64,000 nucleotides of DNA from the NCBI RefSeq assembly GCF_900217795.1, contig NZ_OBMQ01000013.1, positions 1-64,000 on the forward strand, read 5' to 3'. Position 1 is the stretch's first letter. Each line of letters opens with the position of its first letter. The translations under genes and the position numbers were made by a program. The notes below the pieces were generated by a model. That model worked only from the letters and a program-made list of their open reading frames with translations, was not told the DNA's origin and did no database searches. The stretch is from Ureibacillus xyleni. Its GTDB lineage: Bacteria; Bacillota; Bacilli; Bacillales_A; Planococcaceae. Below, in pieces: positions 60,659-64,000 of this stretch.

Positions 60659-61600
60659 CTAATGTTCATGATTATGGGAATGAGTGTCATATTCAGTTTT
60701 GCAAAGAATCGAATCATTATGTGGGTTTTCTTCACTTTCCATTTGAATTGTCATATGTCCAATTCCTTTATGTTCCAATTCATGTTCAATGAGTAGTAAA
60801 ACTTTTTCAGAATCCTTTATGGATAATGTACCGTCTACTACTGCATGACACGAGAGCGCATTTTGCCCACTAGTTATTGTCCATACATGTAGATCATGGA
60901 TACTTTTTATTCCTTGTACATTCTCTATCACTTTAATAATTTCACTTAGATCCACATTGGATGGGGTACCTTCCATTAAAATATGAATTGCAGAATTTGT
61001 AACTCGCAACCCGCTTATAAGAACAAGGATTGCAACAATGACACTTGCAACTGGATCAGCCCAACCCCAATTGAAAAACATAATTAATAATGCTGCTACA
61101 ATCGCTGCAACCGAACCAAGCATATCACTGATTACATGTAGGAAAGCAGCTCTTAAGTTCAAGTTTTCTTTCGTATCCCCACCACGCATCATTATCCATG
61201 CAACAAGAATATTTATTATTAACCCAACAACTGCTATCATTAACATCCCATTAGAGACTACTTGAGGTGGATACATGAAACGCTGAATTGCCTCATAAAA
61301 AATAAATAGTGCAATAAGTATTAATGTGACACCATTCAAAGCTGCCGCCAGTACTTCAAAACGTTTATAGCCAAAAGTCTTTTTATTATTGGCTACCTTC
61401 TCACCTAAAGCAAAAGCTATTAATGCTATTAATAATGAGATTGAATCACTGAGCATATGGCCTGCATCAGATAAAAGGGCTAGACTATTTGTTATAATCC
61501 CACCTATAGCCTCAACAATCATATAACCTGTAATAATAATAAATGCAATTAGAAGAGTTTTTTTATTTCCTCCGTGTGTATGGTCATGGTCGTGTCCCAT
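60659..61600 (-). CDS. czcD: CzcD-type cation diffusion facilitator
   Basis: A 313-residue protein. A His-rich N-terminus (HDHDHTHGG) precedes six TM helices with HxxxD zinc-transport motifs in SDAGHMLSDSISL (TM2) and FLHVISDMLGS (TM5). The cytoplasmic domain (about 210-300) and a His-rich end (HSHNHEH) follow. It exports Zn/Co/Cd by proton antiport. The ATG follows AGGAGG. The CzrA-like repressor gene is 43 bases upstream, so they form an operon. Confidence 0.92.
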   Translation of the reverse strand: MGHDHDHTHGGNKKTLLIAFIIITGYMIVEAIGGIITNSLALLSDAGHMLSDSISLLIALIAFALGEKVANNKKTFGYKRFEVLAAALNGVTLILIALFIFYEAIQRFMYPPQVVSNGMLMIAVVGLIINILVAWIMMRGGDTKENLNLRAAFLHVISDMLGSVAAIVAALLIMFFNWGWADPVASVIVAILVLISGLRVTNSAIHILMEGTPSNVDLSEIIKVIENVQGIKSIHDLHVWTITSGQNALSCHAVVDGTLSIKDSEKVLLLIEHELEHKGIGHMTIQMESEENPHNDSILCKTEYDTHSHNHEH

Positions 61601-61643
61601 TCATATTTCCTCCTAAATTTCACTTGTTAACATCATCGGTATA

Positions 61644-61973
61644 CTAACTGTGATTAGCATGTTCAATTGTCTGTTTTAACATGTTCATTACGTGTTCATC
61701 ATCGTGTGAGTAATATAAAAATGTTCCTTCTCTGCGATGTTTAACTAAGCGTAAATTCTTTAAAAAACTTAATTGATGAGAAACTGTAGATTGTCTAAGA
61801 TCTAAAATATCTGCAATATCATTTACGGAATACTCGTTATTAAAAAGCAAATTAAGAATTCGAATTCTTGTAGGATCCCCTAATGCTTTGAATGTTTGAG
61901 ATACGATAAATAATGTTTCTTCGTCTAAATCATTTTCATTTTTTCCTAAAGCCTCTTCATATTCTTCTGACAT
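61644..61973 (-). CDS. czrA: CzrA/SmtB-type ArsR-family zinc repressor
   Basis: A 109-residue protein from the ATG at 61973, which follows GAGGGGG. The longer frame to 62039 lacks a ribosome binding site. The recognition helix is [17 protein letters not shown] and the alpha-5 site is [18 protein letters not shown] (D/H and H/H pattern), the CzrA zinc site. No Cys metal site is seen. It should control czcD. Confidence 0.88.
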   Translation of the reverse strand: MSEEYEEALGKNENDLDEETLFIVSQTFKALGDPTRIRILNLLFNNEYSVNDIADILDLRQSTVSHQLSFLKNLRLVKHRREGTFLYYSHDDEHVMNMLKQTIEHANHS

Positions 61974-62032
61974 ACGATACCCCCTCACTCTATAATTAGT
62001 ACTAAACATTATAAACAACAACAATACTGATA

Positions 62033-62053
62033 TATGCACATATGTTCATGTAT
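62033..62053. promoter_or_regulatory. Candidate CzrA operator
   Basis: The minus strand reads CATGAACATATGTGCATAT, a TGAAC/GTGCA imperfect inverted repeat of ArsR/SmtB type, about 60 bases before the repressor gene. Function inferred. Confidence 0.45.
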
Positions 62054-62133
62054 GGTTATATTTTAATTATATTAACATTAATTGTAAATTACTTCACTAT
62101 AATTGCCACTTGTAAAATTCAACTTTAAATTCA

Positions 62134-62185
62134 AAAAATCCTCAAATTAGTTCTGGCTATTTACCAAACTAATTTGAGGATTTTT
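62134..62185 (-). terminator. Terminator of the CwlO-like gene
   Basis: AAAAATCCTCAAATTAG pairs perfectly with CTAATTTGAGGATTTTT. Confidence 0.9.
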
Positions 62186-62208
62186 AAACTTTTATATCCT
62201 ATTAATAA

Positions 62209-63495
62209 CTAAAAAGGAACATATCGTAAGGGATTAACATGACCGACTTTTTGTCCAGCCCAAGTACCAGTATGTAATTCAAAATGTAAATGTGGACCAG
62301 TTACACGACCAGTCATACCCATCTTTCCAATCTCTTGTCCTTTTGAAATGGTTTGACCAGCTATAACACCAATTGAATTCATATGAGCATTCACGGATGT
62401 AAAAATTTCACCATTAATTGAATGTGTAATTATTACAACATTTCCGTATGTGCTCAGTGGTGCTGCATATGAAACAACTCCATCAGCTGCAGCAACTATA
62501 GGTGTGCCTATTGAATTCGCAACATCTACACCATAATGGAACTCTTTCCCACGGAAATTTCTCCAACCATAACCAGATGTGAATGTACCATTTGCAGGGG
62601 TTGTCCAAGTACCACTTGATGTTGCAGGTAAATTTGTTGAACCTGTACTGCTACTCCCATTACTCTGTGCAGCAGCGTTTCGTTTTTGTTCTGCCTGACG
62701 TGCCAACTCGGCCATACGTTGTTGTTCAGCAATAATTTTAGCTTCTAAATCTTTACTGATTTCATGAACTTCCTGGTATTCTGCTTCCAAAAGTTCCTTT
62801 GAATCTTTAAGTTTTTCTTGTTCTGCTTCTAACTGATCAATTAAAGTTGTTTTGTCTGCTTTTTGGCTATCTAACGTTGCTTTTAGAGTTATTAATTCGC
62901 CGTGGCTCTTTTCTAGTGATGCAAGCTTGTCTTCTAATTCTATTTTCTTTTTCTCTAACGCTTCTTTATCATTTGCTTGCTCAGCCATGATACTGCGATC
63001 TGCTTCCATTAACGTATTAACTGCAGAGAGTCGATCAATAAAGTCAATAAAACTATTTGCCCCTAGCAATACATCTATATAGCTAATTGAACCTCCATTT
63101 ACCTGCACTGCACGTACACGTTCTTTTAATAGTTCATCTCGATTAGCAATTTTTTCTTCTAACTCTTTTATTTCGCTTTGCAAATCTCCAATTTCTACAT
63201 TTGTTAGGTTAATATCCGTTTCTAATTTAGTGATACTATCCTCCGTTGTAGTAATTTCCTTATTAAGCTTCAATATTTGTTCTAATAACTTTTTTTGTTC
63301 GGTCTGATTTGCTTGGATATCATTTTCTTTTTCTTTAATTTCACTATTTAATTCTGTCTTTTTTTGTTCAATTTCAGATTGCTTACCTTTTAAATTATTT
63401 AAATTATTTGCAGTGGCTGGTGAACCGAATAAAAGCGTTGAAATTAACAACACAGAAGTTCCGGTCAAAGCATAGCTACTTAATTTCCTTTTCAA
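62209..63495 (-). CDS. Coiled-coil M23 peptidoglycan hydrolase (CwlO/PcsB-EnvC-like)
   Basis: A 428-residue protein with TTG start after AGGAGG. A signal peptide (end near ATANN) is followed by a long coiled coil (about 30-260) of the PcsB/EnvC type. A Ser/Thr/Gly linker leads to a C-terminal M23 domain (about 305-428) with HYGVD and HLHFE zinc motifs. Such secreted proteins open or activate opening of the wall at division or elongation. It differs from the transfer-cluster enzyme by having a coiled coil instead of SLT. It may be chromosomal-type cargo. Confidence 0.88.
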   Translation of the reverse strand: MKRKLSSYALTGTSVLLISTLLFGSPATANNLNNLKGKQSEIEQKKTELNSEIKEKENDIQANQTEQKKLLEQILKLNKEITTTEDSITKLETDINLTNVEIGDLQSEIKELEEKIANRDELLKERVRAVQVNGGSISYIDVLLGANSFIDFIDRLSAVNTLMEADRSIMAEQANDKEALEKKKIELEDKLASLEKSHGELITLKATLDSQKADKTTLIDQLEAEQEKLKDSKELLEAEYQEVHEISKDLEAKIIAEQQRMAELARQAEQKRNAAAQSNGSSSTGSTNLPATSSGTWTTPANGTFTSGYGWRNFRGKEFHYGVDVANSIGTPIVAAADGVVSYAAPLSTYGNVVIITHSINGEIFTSVNAHMNSIGVIAGQTISKGQEIGKMGMTGRVTGPHLHFELHTGTWAGQKVGHVNPLRYVPF

Positions 63496-63660
63496 TTAAT
63501 AAATCCTCCTAATGCTATAAACCGATTTAAACTGACAAATAGCTATTGTATATACTCTTTATCTACCTGTTTCAACAAATTTCATTATACCATTCTAAAT
63601 TAATAGCTAATTTTACAGTTTGATTTCAAAATTAAGGAGAAGTTATGCACTTTTTCACAC

Positions 63661-63693
63661 AAAAAAGGATTGAACAAAAAAATGTCAATCCTA
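63661..63693 (-). terminator. Terminator of the ZIP-like gene
   Basis: On the minus strand AGGATTGAC pairs with GTTCAATCCT (one bulge), followed by TTTTT. Confidence 0.7.
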
Positions 63694-63710
63694 ACAGAAC
63701 AGGCATTTAA

Positions 63711-64000
63711 TTATAACAATTTCAGATAGGCTCCTATTATTGCTAGTCCTATTAGAGTAAAAATTAAAACCTTAAATGTTGAAGATTTGAGTAATGCTGG
63801 GTATAAAATTTCTGATACTGTAACCATAAAGATTATTCCTATAGTAAAACTAATTAAGGTTGTGTTTGTTGTCGGGTGATCAAATCCTAAAAAACCACCA
63901 ATAAAGACACCTAAAGGAATTGGAATCGATACAATAAAGGTAATTAAAAATCCAATAAAGATATTTATACCCGCTAAAATTAAAGGAGTAAACAAAATAA
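63711..64000 (-). CDS. C-terminal part of a ZIP-family metal transporter, cut by the window edge
   Basis: At least 94 residues are visible. The sequence IPIPLGVFIGGFLGFDHPTT (split before further TM) and SFTIGIIFMVTVSEIL, with a Glu in TM5, match the end of ZIP/ZupT-type permeases. The start lies beyond base 64000, and the ATG at 63995 is probably internal. ZIP proteins import Zn or other divalent ions. Importing next to efflux genes is odd but common in metal clusters. Confidence 0.7.
   Translation of the reverse strand, partial: ILFTPLILAGINIFIGFLITFIVSIPIPLGVFIGGFLGFDHPTTNTTLISFTIGIIFMVTVSEILYPALLKSSTFKVLIFTLIGLAIIGAYLKLL

Overview
The window looks like part of a large, AT-rich, low-GC Gram-positive plasmid or plasmid-like mobile region. 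Shine-Dalgarno sequences are strong (AGGAGG/GGAGG), TTG and GTG starts are common, and protein types are those of Bacillales. The best guess is the Planococcaceae/Lysinibacillus-Solibacillus group. This placement is inferred from gene style and family content, not from a marker gene. A Rep-like protein, two partition systems (ParM/ParR and a ParA with a small partner) and a Tn916/pCW3-type conjugation cluster argue for a plasmid backbone.

Layout. 1-3 kb: the 3' part of a probable replication initiator, a group II intron remnant (minus strand), a HigB/HigA-like toxin-antitoxin pair and a broken IS3-type orfA. 3-18 kb (minus strand): one long transfer/maintenance cluster. In transcription order it holds a 97-aa ORF, parM, parR, a nuclease, TcpC-like, TcpD-like, TcpE, a VirB4-type ATPase, a lipoprotein, a CD3337/EF1877-type membrane protein, an NTF2-like membrane protein and a bifunctional wall hydrolase. 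A RusA-like protein and a replication-relaxation family protein follow. Palindromes with a TTAACGA/TCGTTAA core lie upstream of parM and are the candidate centromere. 18-23 kb: a small HTH protein and a three-gene module (DUF6744-like protein, MoxR AAA+ ATPase, VWA protein) of unknown role.

23.7-35.5 kb (minus strand): a reactive-sulfur (persulfide) detoxification island. It holds a DUF302 protein, a TauE/SafE exporter, TusA, rhodanese-MBL persulfide dioxygenase, DsrE, TusA-rhodanese, two rhodaneses, a CstR-type repressor, a two-component system, two ResA/TlpA-like thioredoxins with CcdA and a membrane protein, a CoA-disulfide reductase-rhodanese fusion, and a second CstR-like repressor. Six near-identical ATACC-N6-GGTAT operators tie the two repressors to these genes. 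35.6-38.4 kb: a methyltransferase, a cupin and the parA operon.

38.7-51 kb: a defence/stability island. It contains a YgjP-like metalloprotease, a complete type I restriction-modification system (hsdM-hsdS-hsdR), an XRE-ImmA/IrrE-PIN triad, a highly folded intergenic element, an AbiEii toxin and AbiEi-like antitoxin arranged convergently, and a tyrosine recombinase. 51-52 kb is decayed DNA with an AbrB-like remnant. 52-64 kb is a metal/envelope region: a lipoprotein, a flavin monooxygenase-like enzyme, a membrane-anchored GH13-like protein lacking key catalytic residues, CtaG, CadA/CadC, CzcD with a CzrA-like repressor, a CwlO-like wall hydrolase and the end of a ZIP transporter.

No rRNA, tRNA, CRISPR array or intact insertion sequence was recognised. 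The transfer cluster lacks a recognisable relaxase and VirD4/TcpA coupling protein inside this window.
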